A stretch of 12,417 bases of DNA from contig CAADYC010000075.1 of NCBI GenBank assembly GCA_900753165.1, positions 1 to 12,417 of the forward strand, in the 5' to 3' direction. The position numbers and the translations under genes were made by a program. The stretch comes from Clostridia bacterium. GTDB lineage: Bacteria; Bacillota; Clostridia; TANB77; CAG-508. Under the pieces are notes generated by a model, which was not told the origin of the DNA, did no database searches, and saw only the letters and a program-made list of their open reading frames with translations. This document shows positions 6,289 through 12,417 of the stretch, piece after piece (positions within the stretch are counted from its first letter, which is position 1; each line of letters starts with the position of its first letter).

Positions 6289-6699
6289 ATGAAAATATTA
6301 ATTATTTGTAGTAAAGCATTTTATAAGGACATAGAACCAATAAAACAAAAATTAGAAGAAATGGGACATATAGTGGAATTACCAAACTCTTATTATGAGC
6401 CAGATGCTGAAAAGAAAATCTGGGATTTAGGGCAAAAAGAACATGCAGAATTTAAAGCAAGAATGTTTAGAATGAGTGAAGAAAGAATTGCAACAATGGA
6501 CGCAGTATTAACATTAAATTTTGATAAAAATGGAAAGAAAAACTATATTGGAGGAGCTACATTTATTGAAATATATGAAGCTTTTATGAAAAATAAGAAA
6601 ATTTACTTATATAATGATATTCCAGAAGGAATGCTATATGATGAAATATCAGGTTTCTCTCCAATAGTTATAAATGGAGATTTGAATTTAGTAAAATAA
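6289..6699 (+). CDS. Nucleoside 2-deoxyribosyltransferase-like protein
   Basis: A 136-residue cytosolic protein starting MKILIICSKAF with a Rossmann-like first strand, then GHIVELPNSYYEPD, the acidic helix region around EERIATMDAVLTLNF, the turn KNGKKNYIGGATFIEI and a closing IYLYNDIPEG. This order (strand, D-A-V-L, then G-G-A-T-x-x-E) is that of small proteins in the nucleoside 2-deoxyribosyltransferase superfamily, in which the Glu of the last motif is the nucleophile. Whether this one acts on nucleosides or is only fold-related cannot be told. GGAGGT at 6275-6280, inside the end of the SDR gene, is its ribosome site with 8-nt spacing. It is intact although the two genes before it are broken. 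Confidence 0.55.
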   Translation: MKILIICSKAFYKDIEPIKQKLEEMGHIVELPNSYYEPDAEKKIWDLGQKEHAEFKARMFRMSEERIATMDAVLTLNFDKNGKKNYIGGATFIEIYEAFMKNKKIYLYNDIPEGMLYDEISGFSPIVINGDLNLVK

Positions 6700-6887
6700 A
6701 ATAAAATGATAAAAAATTGTTAATATGTATTGCCAAACCAAAAATTTTATGTTGAATTAAAATCATAGTTATAGAACAAAAAACACCGATTTGTGTATAC
6801 ATTTCTTGTAAACTATTTCTATAACTGAATTTGAAACGGAAATAAGTAACTTCTTTGTGTTAGAATTTTCGAATACGTCATACGCAA
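6700..6887 (+). other. Non-coding stretch with a cloverleaf-like inverted repeat
   Basis: No reading frame with a ribosome site is seen. A perfect 10-bp stem AGTTATAGAA (6767-6776) with TTCTATAACT (6817-6826) encloses two small hairpins, ACAC/GTGT (6783-6796) and TACA/TGTA (6798-6810), giving a three-way junction about 60 nt long. There is no T-run after it, so it is not a standard terminator. Its conserved bases match no RNA family I know. Confidence 0.55.
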
Positions 6888-7284
6888 AGGAGCCAATAAA
6901 TAAAAGCTTTGTAAAGTAACATTTACAAGGCTTTTTTACTATTCATAAAAATCAATGAATACTAGCATTATAAAAAAATAAAATATAAAAGTAAATATTA
7001 AAATAAAAACTATAAATATAAAAATCAAAAATTTTAACAATGTTCGCTATTAAAAAATAAAAATATATTATATAATTATAACATCAAAGATGTGAAAATA
7101 TGATAAAAATATGTGAGATATGCGAGAATAAATTTGAAACCAAAAGAGCTACAAGAATTTACTGTTACGACTGTAGTGGTGAATCAACAAGAAATGTATA
7201 GATGCATTAGAATTTCACCACAAAGACCCTAGCATTAAAGAATTTAAACTAGGCTCCGGAAACACAATGTCTTGGAATGATATA
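6888..7284 (+). repeat. Long direct repeat, copy B (decayed)
   Basis: This copy starts AGGAGCCAATAAATAA, matching the last tRNA-Asn bases plus spacer at 645, and runs through the terminator (6903-6937), the leader with the identical 26-base element (7030-7055) and a broken HNH gene. No tRNA body precedes it: the upstream bases do not form a T-arm or acceptor stem. With copy A it brackets about 6.2 kb of accessory genes. Confidence 0.9.
6903..6937 (+). terminator. Terminator, duplicate of the tRNA-Asn terminator
   Basis: The stem and loop are the same as at 661-695 (AAAGC-T-TTGTAAA, loop GTAACA, TTTACAA-G-GCTTT), followed by T residues. In this place it can end transcription coming from the operon starting at 4165. 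Confidence 0.85.
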
Positions 7285-7287
7285 TAA
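7100..7287 (+). pseudogene. Broken copy of the HNH endonuclease gene
   Basis: The first 31 codons match the gene at 871 (same cysteine knuckle, start MIKICEICENKFETK). Then about 106 bases, corresponding to 963-1068 of the intact copy, are missing. As 106 is not a multiple of three, the original frame stops at TAG 7199-7201. The later part, in another frame, still encodes CIDALEFHHKDPSIKEFKLG up to TAA 7287, where homology ends near codon 95. The final cysteine pair and HNH His are absent, so no nuclease can result. The third codon positions differ at several synonymous sites, showing that the gene drifted for some time. The ribosome site is weakened from AAGG to AAAG. The Nudix gene follows 35 nt later and may use the leader of this remnant as its promoter. 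Confidence 0.92.
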
Positions 7288-7322
7288 TAAAAATATATTA
7301 ATTAATAATGAGGTGCGAAAAA

Positions 7323-8066
7323 ATGAGTGATATTATAAAAATCTCTAAAACAATAATAATAAAATATGAAGAAAGAGAAACAAAACTTTCAAATGAATTA
7401 AAAGAAAAGATAGAAGAATTTTGGAAAAAGGCAGTAGAAGAAAATTCTAATTTATATAATGGACCAGACTATACTATAGAAAAAATAGAAGAAGATGAAA
7501 ATGAAATAAAAATGATAGCAACGAAAACTAATTATGCACACTATTTATATGATGAAAGAATTGGAATAAAAGAAAAAGAATACAAATGTAATGTACCATG
7601 GGGAGGAATAATTTTAGAAACCAAAGACAATTATTTAGTACTTGGAGAAATGGATAAAACAACATCAGTTCCTTATTGTTTACAAATTCCAGGTGGAGGA
7701 ATAGATAAAAAAGATATATATGAAGGAATAATTAATATAAATCAAACTATAAAAAGAGAGCTAAAGGAAGAAATAAATTTAAATTTAGAAGATATTGATT
7801 ATAAAATAAAATATATAGAAGTTCCAGACAAAGACAGGCATGCATATGGATTTATAGCAATGGGCAAATTAGCAAAGACTAAAGAAGAATTGCAGAAACA
7901 TTTTGAGGAATATAAAAAATTTTTAATTCAAAATAATTTAGAAATTGAATTTAATAAGTTAGTATTTTTAGATAAAAATAATGCAATTAAGGAATTTGAC
8001 ATGCTAAAAAATCCTAAAAGACCATATTTGAGTAATTTAATTAAAGAAATAGTTAGAGAGAGGTAA
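7323..8066 (+). CDS. Nudix hydrolase
   Basis: A 247-residue cytosolic protein. I chose the ATG at 7323 because GAGGTG at 7310-7315 gives a 7-nt spacing; the earlier in-frame ATG at 7308 overlaps that ribosome site. The Nudix box begins at GGGIDKKD (G124 on) and contains R145-E146-L-K-E149-E150, the Mg-binding REx2EE core; the final conserved Gly is Asn here. Before it lies VPWGGIILETKDNYLVLGE, the first Nudix strands. About 95 N-terminal residues precede the domain and look helical; I cannot assign them. Nudix enzymes cleave nucleoside diphosphates linked to another group; the substrate is not predictable. The stop TAA overlaps the next gene's first possible ATG, so this gene and the HAD gene are co-translated. 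Confidence 0.8.
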   Translation: MSDIIKISKTIIIKYEERETKLSNELKEKIEEFWKKAVEENSNLYNGPDYTIEKIEEDENEIKMIATKTNYAHYLYDERIGIKEKEYKCNVPWGGIILETKDNYLVLGEMDKTTSVPYCLQIPGGGIDKKDIYEGIININQTIKRELKEEINLNLEDIDYKIKYIEVPDKDRHAYGFIAMGKLAKTKEELQKHFEEYKKFLIQNNLEIEFNKLVFLDKNNAIKEFDMLKNPKRPYLSNLIKEIVRER

Positions 8067-8071
8067 TGAAA

Positions 8072-8680
8072 ATGATTAAAAATATTGTATTTGATTTAGG
8101 AAATGTACTTATGGAATATAATCCGCAAAAATATTTGGAAAAATTCGAATTTGACGAAAAAACAAGAAAAATATTATATAAAGTTATATTTCAAAGTAAT
8201 GACTGGATAGAATATGACAGAGGGATATATAGACATAACACAGATTTAATAAAAAAAATTGTAAAAGAAAATCCTAATTTAGAAAATGAAATAAAATTAG
8301 TATTGCAAAAAGACTGGGTAAAAATGCATTCAATAAAAGAAAATACGGTAAAATTTTTAAAAGATTTAAAAAATCAGGGATTCAAAATATATATTTTATC
8401 CAACATTTCAGAAGATTCATATAAATTTGCATCACAATATGATTTTTTTAATTTTGTAGATGGAGGAGTATATTCATATGAATTACATATTTGCAAACCG
8501 AATAAAGAAATTTATAAGAAATTATTAGATAAATATAATTTAGTACCAAAGGATACAATATTTATAGATGATATGTTACCTAATATAAAAAGTGCAAATG
8601 AACTTGGAATAAATGGAATACAATTTACAACATTAAATGAAGTAAAACAAAAAGTAAAAATATTAATAGATAAAACATAG
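8072..8680 (+). CDS. HAD superfamily hydrolase (subfamily IA, YihX-like)
   Basis: A protein of 202 residues from ATG 8072. That start is preferred because GAGAGG at 8058-8063 then lies 8 nt upstream, against 2 nt for the ATG at 8066. Motif I is VFDLGNVL with nucleophile D8; the usual second Asp is Gly, as in YihX-type glucose-1-phosphatases. Motif II is ILSNIS (S110), motif III is CKP with K142, and motif IV is FIDD (D166, D167) followed by NIKSANELGINGIQF. Residues between motifs I and II form the helical cap of subfamily IA. It should dephosphorylate a small phospho-metabolite. It is coupled to the Nudix gene in front and lies 34 nt before the hydrolase gene; the three probably share a transcript. 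Confidence 0.85.
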   Translation: MIKNIVFDLGNVLMEYNPQKYLEKFEFDEKTRKILYKVIFQSNDWIEYDRGIYRHNTDLIKKIVKENPNLENEIKLVLQKDWVKMHSIKENTVKFLKDLKNQGFKIYILSNISEDSYKFASQYDFFNFVDGGVYSYELHICKPNKEIYKKLLDKYNLVPKDTIFIDDMLPNIKSANELGINGIQFTTLNEVKQKVKILIDKT

Positions 8681-8714
8681 AATAGATAAAAATTATAAAG
8701 AAAAGAGGTCATAT

Positions 8715-9629
8715 ATGAAGGAAGAAAAAATCAAAATCATATCAGAAGTTGACGAACTAGAAATAGACTGTTTGTTAATACAGCCAGAAGGTGAAATAAA
8801 AGGAGTAGTGCAACTTGCACATGGAATGAACGAACACAAAGAAAGATATATAGACTTTATGAAATATCTAGCAGAAAACGGATATGCAAGTTTTATAAAT
8901 GACCATAGAGGACATGGAAAAAGTCTAAAAAATGAAGAAGATATAGGATACTTCTACGAAAATGAAGCAGAAGCAGTAATCGAAGATTTGTATCAAATAA
9001 CAAGATATCTAAAAGAAAAATTCAACGGTAAAAAAATCATACTATTTGGACACAGCATGGGTTCAATGATAGTAAGAAAATACATTGCAAAATATGATAA
9101 CAAAATAGATGGACTAATAGTATGTGGTTCTCCAAGCAAAAATGTAAATGCTAAATTAGGACTAGTAATAGTAAAGACAATGGAGTTATTTAAAGGTGAA
9201 AAATATCGTAGTAAATTTGTTAAAAATTTAATGTTTAATGGATATAATAAAGACGACAAATTAAAAAACAGTTGGATTTGCAATAACCGAGAAATTGTAG
9301 AAAAATATAATGCAGATGAACTATGTCAATATGATTACACATTAAACGGATTTGAAAATATAATTAGATTAATGATAGATATTTATAACCCCAAAATATA
9401 TAGAAAAAATAATTTGAAATTACCAATATATTTTATAGCTGGAAGCGACGACCCAGTAATATCATCAATAAAGGCATGGTATAAGGCACAAAAATTTTTG
9501 AGAAATTTAGGTTATACAAATATAAGCAGTGATTTGTATGAAAATATGAGTCATGAAATTTTAAATGAGATAGAAAATAAAAAAGTGTATGAGGATATAT
9601 TAAATTGGATTATTGAGGTAACAAAGTAA
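8715..9629 (+). CDS. Alpha/beta hydrolase, monoacylglycerol lipase-like
   Basis: A 304-residue protein without signal peptide. The serine hydrolase fold shows VVQLAHGMNEHKERY (oxyanion HG), the strand with NDHRGHGKS, the nucleophile elbow GHSMGS with Ser114, GSDDPV with Asp246 as the likely acid, and MSHE with His280. Ser, Asp and His are in the correct order and spacing for a triad. The HGMNEH and DHRGHGKS segments are characteristic of the monoacylglycerol lipase/lysophospholipase group, which frees fatty acids from monoglycerides or lysolipids. AGAGG at 8704-8708 is the ribosome site. It precedes a TetR regulator by 31 nt and is close to oleate hydratase, so a role in lipid or fatty-acid handling is a reasonable inference. 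Confidence 0.82.
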   Translation: MKEEKIKIISEVDELEIDCLLIQPEGEIKGVVQLAHGMNEHKERYIDFMKYLAENGYASFINDHRGHGKSLKNEEDIGYFYENEAEAVIEDLYQITRYLKEKFNGKKIILFGHSMGSMIVRKYIAKYDNKIDGLIVCGSPSKNVNAKLGLVIVKTMELFKGEKYRSKFVKNLMFNGYNKDDKLKNSWICNNREIVEKYNADELCQYDYTLNGFENIIRLMIDIYNPKIYRKNNLKLPIYFIAGSDDPVISSIKAWYKAQKFLRNLGYTNISSDLYENMSHEILNEIENKKVYEDILNWIIEVTK

Positions 9630-9660
9630 AAGAACATCAAAAAAGAGAAAAGGAGTAAAA

Positions 9661-10209
9661 ATGTCAGAATTAACAAAAAAAGCACTAGCAGTATCTTTAA
9701 AAAAATTACTTTCAAAAAAAGAACTATCAAAAATAACAATATCAAATATAACAGACGAATGTGGAGTAAACAGACAAACATTTTATTACCATTTTAAAGA
9801 CATATATGATTTATTAGAATGGATATATAAAAATGAAGTTATAGACGAAATTGATAATAAAGATGAAGAATGGCAGCAACGTTTTTTGTATATTTTCAAA
9901 TATGTATTAAAAAACAAAGAATTTGTAAAAAACACATATAATTCAATAAGTAGAGATTATTTATTAAGATTTATTTATATGCAGACAAACAAATTATTAA
10001 TTGACTTTATTGACAAAGAGTCAGAAGGAATGAATATAAAAGTAGAAGATAAAAAATTTATGGCTGATTTTTATAAATATGGTTTTGTTGGAATTTTACA
10101 AGAATGGATAGAAGATGGTATGAAAGAGGAACCAGAGGGTATAATAAGAAAGTTAAACAATATTATTGAAGGTGATTTCAAAAAAGCATTAGAAAAAATG
10201 CAAAATTAA
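9661..10209 (+). CDS. TetR family transcriptional regulator (DhaS-like)
   Basis: A 182-residue protein. The N-terminal helix-turn-helix is residues about 8-50: KALAVSLKKLL, then KITISNITDECGVNRQTFYYHF, with the family's closing YYHFKDIYDLLEWI. The rest is an all-helical ligand-binding region ending KYGFVGILQEWIEDGM, as in the DhaS-like TetR group. AAGGAG at 9650-9655 lies 5 nt before the ATG. It is placed between the lipase-like gene and oleate hydratase, and palindromic DNA lies in the gap before the latter, so I infer that it controls oleate hydratase and perhaps itself, possibly in response to a fatty acid. No terminator is seen directly after it. Confidence 0.85.
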   Translation: MSELTKKALAVSLKKLLSKKELSKITISNITDECGVNRQTFYYHFKDIYDLLEWIYKNEVIDEIDNKDEEWQQRFLYIFKYVLKNKEFVKNTYNSISRDYLLRFIYMQTNKLLIDFIDKESEGMNIKVEDKKFMADFYKYGFVGILQEWIEDGMKEEPEGIIRKLNNIIEGDFKKALEKMQN

Positions 10210-10251
10210 AAATAATACAATATATAGTAAAGTTACAGTATAAAATATAAT

Positions 10252-10403
10252 AAAGTTAAGAAATAATTGATAAAAAATCTATACAAAATTATAAAATTGT
10301 CCAAAAATTATACATATTAAAATACTTGTATATTGAAAATTTTAAAAAATTGTTTTTATAATACTTCAATAACAAAGGAAAAACAAAGTTAAAAAAATAA
10401 TTG
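10252..10403 (+). repeat. Pair of 18-19-bp direct repeats upstream of oleate hydratase
   Basis: AAAGTTAAGAAATAATTG (10252-10269) and AAAGTTAAAAAAATAATTG (10385-10403) differ by one substitution and one added A. They lie on either side of the promoter. A shared TACAGTAT also occurs at about 10234-10241 and 10410-10417. In such AT-rich DNA chance cannot be excluded. Confidence 0.45.
10333..10362 (+). promoter_or_regulatory. Promoter of oleate hydratase
   Basis: TTGAAA (10333-10338), an 18-nt spacer and consensus TATAAT (10357-10362). The start would be near 10369, giving a 5' leader of about 90 nt. Confidence 0.65.
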
Positions 10404-10420
10404 TAAAATACAGTATTTTA
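10404..10420 (+). promoter_or_regulatory. Palindromic operator candidate before oleate hydratase
   Basis: TAAAATAC-A-GTATTTTA is a perfect 8-bp inverted repeat around one base. It lies about 40 nt downstream of the predicted start and 40 nt before the ATG. Size and symmetry fit a TetR-type operator, and a TetR gene is directly upstream. Confidence 0.55.
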
Positions 10421-10460
10421 ATCAAATTTTGTGCCTTATAAGAAAGGAATGGTAGTAAAT

Positions 10461-12236
10461 ATGTATTATAGTAATGGAAATTATGAAGCATTTGCTCACC
10501 CTAGAAAACCAGAAGGAGTAGATAACAAATCTGCATACCTAGTAGGGGCAGGGCTTGCATCACTTGCTGCAGCATGTTTTTTAGTAAGAGATGGACAAAT
10601 GAAAGGTGAAAATATTCACATATTAGAAGAAGCAAAATTACCAGGAGGAGCATGTGACGGAATTGAAGATGCTCAAAAAGGATTTATAATCCGCGGTGGA
10701 AGAGAAATGGAAAATCATTTTGAATGTTTATGGGATTTATTCCGTTCAATACCATCATTAGAAACAGAAGGGGCATCAGTACTAGATGAATATTATTGGT
10801 TAAATAAAAAAGACCCAAATTATTCATTAATGAGAGCAACAGTAAAAAGAGGTCAAGATGCACACACAGATGGAAAATTCACACTATCTGAAAAGGCGTC
10901 AATGGAAATAATAAAATTATTTATGACAAAAGATGAAGATTTATATGACAAAAAAATAACAGATGTATTTACAGACGAATTCTTTAAATCAAATTTCTGG
11001 TTATATTGGAGAACAATGTTTGCATTTGAAGACTGGCATAGTGCGCTAGAAATGAAATTATATATTCAAAGATTTATACATCATATTGGTGGATTACCTG
11101 ACTTTTCAGCATTAAAATTCACAAAATACAATCAATATGAATCATTGATATTGCCAATGGTAAAATATCTAGAAAGTCATGGAGTTCAGTTCCAATATGA
11201 TACAAAAATTACGAATGTATTATTTGACATTGATGGAAAAAAGAAAACTGCAAAACAAATAATATGCATTCATAATGGAGAAGAAGAAACAATCAATTTA
11301 ACAGTAAATGATTTAGTATTTGTTACAAATGGAAGTTGTACAGAAAGAGCAATGCTTGGAGACCAAAACACTGCACCAGATTTAACTATACAAAATGGCG
11401 AAGGCGCATGTTGGGATTTATGGAGAAAAATAGCAAGACAAAGCCAAGACTTTGGACATCCAGATAAATTCTGTTCAGATATTTCAAAAACAAACTGGGA
11501 ATCTGCAACAGTTACTACATTAGACGATAAAATTCCACCATATATAGAAAAAATCTGTAAAAGAGATCCATTTAGCGGTAGAGTTGTAACAGGAGGAATC
11601 GTTTCTGTAAAAGACTCAAATTGGCTAATGAGTTGGACAATAAACAGACAACCACACTTCAAAAATCAACCTAAAGGTCAATTGGTTGTATGGGTATATG
11701 GTTTATTTACAAACAAACCAGGAAACTATATAAAGAAGCCAATGAGAGAATGTACTGGTAAAGAAATTACAGAAGAATGGCTATATCATTTAGGTGTACC
11801 AGAAGACCAAATAGAAGAATTGGCTACAAATTCTGCAAACTGTGTACCTTGTATGATGCCATATATAACAGCATTCTTTATGCCTAGAACAGCAGGTGAC
11901 AGACCAAAAGTTGTTCCAGATGGATGCAGAAACTTTGCATTTTTAGGACAATTTGCAGATACAGTTAGAGACACAGTATTTACAACAGAGTATTCTGTAA
12001 GAACTGCTATGGAAGCGGTTTATACATTGTTAGATGTAGATAGAGGTGTTCCGGAAGTATTTGGTTCTTGCTATGATGTTCGTGTTTTACTTGATTCTAC
12101 TTCAAAAATGATGGATGGTAAGAAATTGACTGATATGAAGTTGCCTTTTGCTACTGAACTTGTTGCTAAAAAGGCTTTGAAAAAGGTTGAGGGGACTGTT
12201 GTTGAGGATTTATTAAAAAGATATAACTTAATATAA
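10461..12236 (+). CDS. ohyA: Oleate hydratase
   Basis: A protein of 591 residues from the ATG at 10461, the same length as the Staphylococcus aureus enzyme. This start gives the family's MYYSNGNYEAFAHPRKPEG opening and uses the AAAGGA at 10443-10448; the GTG at 10431 would add ten unrelated residues. It is an FAD enzyme that adds water to the cis-9 double bond of oleic and related acids, giving 10-hydroxystearic acid, and acts at the membrane surface. The FAD-binding loop is GAGLAS (29-34). Glu82 in RGGREM and Tyr201 in MKLYIQRF fall at the same numbers as the catalytic residues known for S. aureus. The family's PGGxxDG loop is PGGACDG here. It probably detoxifies host or diet unsaturated fatty acids. 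Promoter, candidate operator and terminator make it a single-gene unit. Confidence 0.96.
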   Translation: MYYSNGNYEAFAHPRKPEGVDNKSAYLVGAGLASLAAACFLVRDGQMKGENIHILEEAKLPGGACDGIEDAQKGFIIRGGREMENHFECLWDLFRSIPSLETEGASVLDEYYWLNKKDPNYSLMRATVKRGQDAHTDGKFTLSEKASMEIIKLFMTKDEDLYDKKITDVFTDEFFKSNFWLYWRTMFAFEDWHSALEMKLYIQRFIHHIGGLPDFSALKFTKYNQYESLILPMVKYLESHGVQFQYDTKITNVLFDIDGKKKTAKQIICIHNGEEETINLTVNDLVFVTNGSCTERAMLGDQNTAPDLTIQNGEGACWDLWRKIARQSQDFGHPDKFCSDISKTNWESATVTTLDDKIPPYIEKICKRDPFSGRVVTGGIVSVKDSNWLMSWTINRQPHFKNQPKGQLVVWVYGLFTNKPGNYIKKPMRECTGKEITEEWLYHLGVPEDQIEELATNSANCVPCMMPYITAFFMPRTAGDRPKVVPDGCRNFAFLGQFADTVRDTVFTTEYSVRTAMEAVYTLLDVDRGVPEVFGSCYDVRVLLDSTSKMMDGKKLTDMKLPFATELVAKKALKKVEGTVVEDLLKRYNLI

Positions 12237-12241
12237 ACAAT

Positions 12242-12267
12242 AAAAAGCAGAAAATTTCTGCTTTTTT
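12242..12267 (+). terminator. Terminator after oleate hydratase
   Basis: AAAAGCAGAAA pairs with TTTCTGCTTTT around one or two A residues, followed by a run of T ending at 12267. It starts 5 nt after the stop codon. Confidence 0.9.
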
Positions 12268-12326
12268 GTTGTCTTTGAATGTAAAATTATATATAATATT
12301 TATATAAAAAATTTAGATGACAATGA

Positions 12327-12351
12327 GCGAAACGAAGTGAAGCGAAAGGAA
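12327..12351 (+). repeat. Five degenerate pentamers (consensus NNGAA) over the murI ribosome site
   Basis: GCGAA, ACGAA, GTGAA, GCGAA and AGGAA follow each other without gaps. The last two contain the AAAGGA ribosome site of the next gene. The G and C content is much above the surrounding intergenic DNA. Confidence 0.7.
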
Positions 12352-12359
12352 TGAAAATT

Positions 12360-12417
12360 GTGAATAATGAAGAAAGCATAGGAATTTTTGACTCAGGAAT
12401 AGGGGGAGTAACAGTCC
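12360..12417 (+). CDS. murI: Glutamate racemase, N-terminal fragment (window ends)
   Basis: Only the first 19 codons are present. They encode NNEESIGIFDSGIGGVTV after the start, and IGIFDSGIGG is the characteristic N-terminal motif of glutamate racemase, with the catalytic-site Asp and Ser. The enzyme makes D-glutamate for peptidoglycan. I prefer GTG 12360 as start because AAAGGA at 12345-12350 lies 9 nt upstream; the in-frame ATG at 12351 directly touches that site. The gene continues past the window. Confidence 0.85.
   Translation, partial: MNNEESIGIFDSGIGGVTV

Noticed and set aside
6850..6899. Second tRNA ending in AGGAGCCA
   Set aside because: TTCGAAT resembles a T-loop, but its flanks do not pair and no acceptor or anticodon arm lies upstream; only the tail was duplicated.
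8993..9781. Minus-strand hydrophobic frames over the lipase-like and TetR genes
   Set aside because: The hydrophobicity comes from complementing Lys/Glu-rich AT-rich codons; no start signal is present.
11270..11974. Minus-strand open frames inside oleate hydratase
   Set aside because: They are antisense shadows of a strongly supported gene.
1..12417. CRISPR array or recognisable phage-defence operon
   Set aside because: No regularly spaced repeats, cas genes or known defence nuclease partners are seen.

Overview
The window comes from a very AT-rich low-GC Gram-positive bacterium, most likely an uncultured Clostridia-type Firmicute. The reasons are the strong A/T third-position bias, AGGAGG-type ribosome sites, TGA used as stop with Trp as TGG, the 5S-tRNA-Asn order, an encoded CCA end, and an oleate hydratase next to a TetR-type regulator. 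All real genes are on the + strand.

1-700: probable tail of an rRNA operon. It holds a 23S-5S-type spacer, a good promoter, 5S rRNA and a tRNA-Asn(GUU) whose anticodon is interrupted between U35 and U36 by a 234-nt self-splicing-type group I intron, then a terminator. Read straight through, the 5' exon shows a false GUC (Asp) anticodon.

700-3860: a small HNH endonuclease-like gene overlaps an AraC/GyrI-like regulator, ended by a terminator. A half-size ABC exporter follows, with an odd unrelated tail.

3861-4164: no protein gene, but dense regulatory DNA. There is a promoter-to-terminator unit of about 120 nt encoding an unidentified structured RNA, a second hairpin, and then a strong promoter followed by a 27-bp near-perfect palindrome touching the next ribosome site.

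4165-6699: a GNAT acetyltransferase, a flavodoxin-like FMN reductase broken by one in-frame TAA, an SDR oxidoreductase broken by a one-base deletion, and an intact nucleoside 2-deoxyribosyltransferase-like protein, apparently one operon.

6700-7322: non-coding. It holds an unusual cloverleaf-like inverted repeat and a decayed second copy of the block downstream of the tRNA (tRNA tail, terminator, leader, HNH gene). The two copies form direct repeats about 6.2 kb apart around the accessory genes.

7323-12236: a Nudix hydrolase, a HAD phosphatase, an alpha/beta hydrolase (lipase-like), a TetR regulator, and a full-length oleate hydratase with its own promoter and candidate operator. The last three suggest fatty-acid release, sensing and detoxification. 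The window ends in the first codons of glutamate racemase (murI).

The points most worth a second look are the intron in the tRNA-Asn anticodon with a nearby free-standing HNH gene, the duplicated tRNA-tail/HNH block, and the unidentified RNA at 3910-4030.
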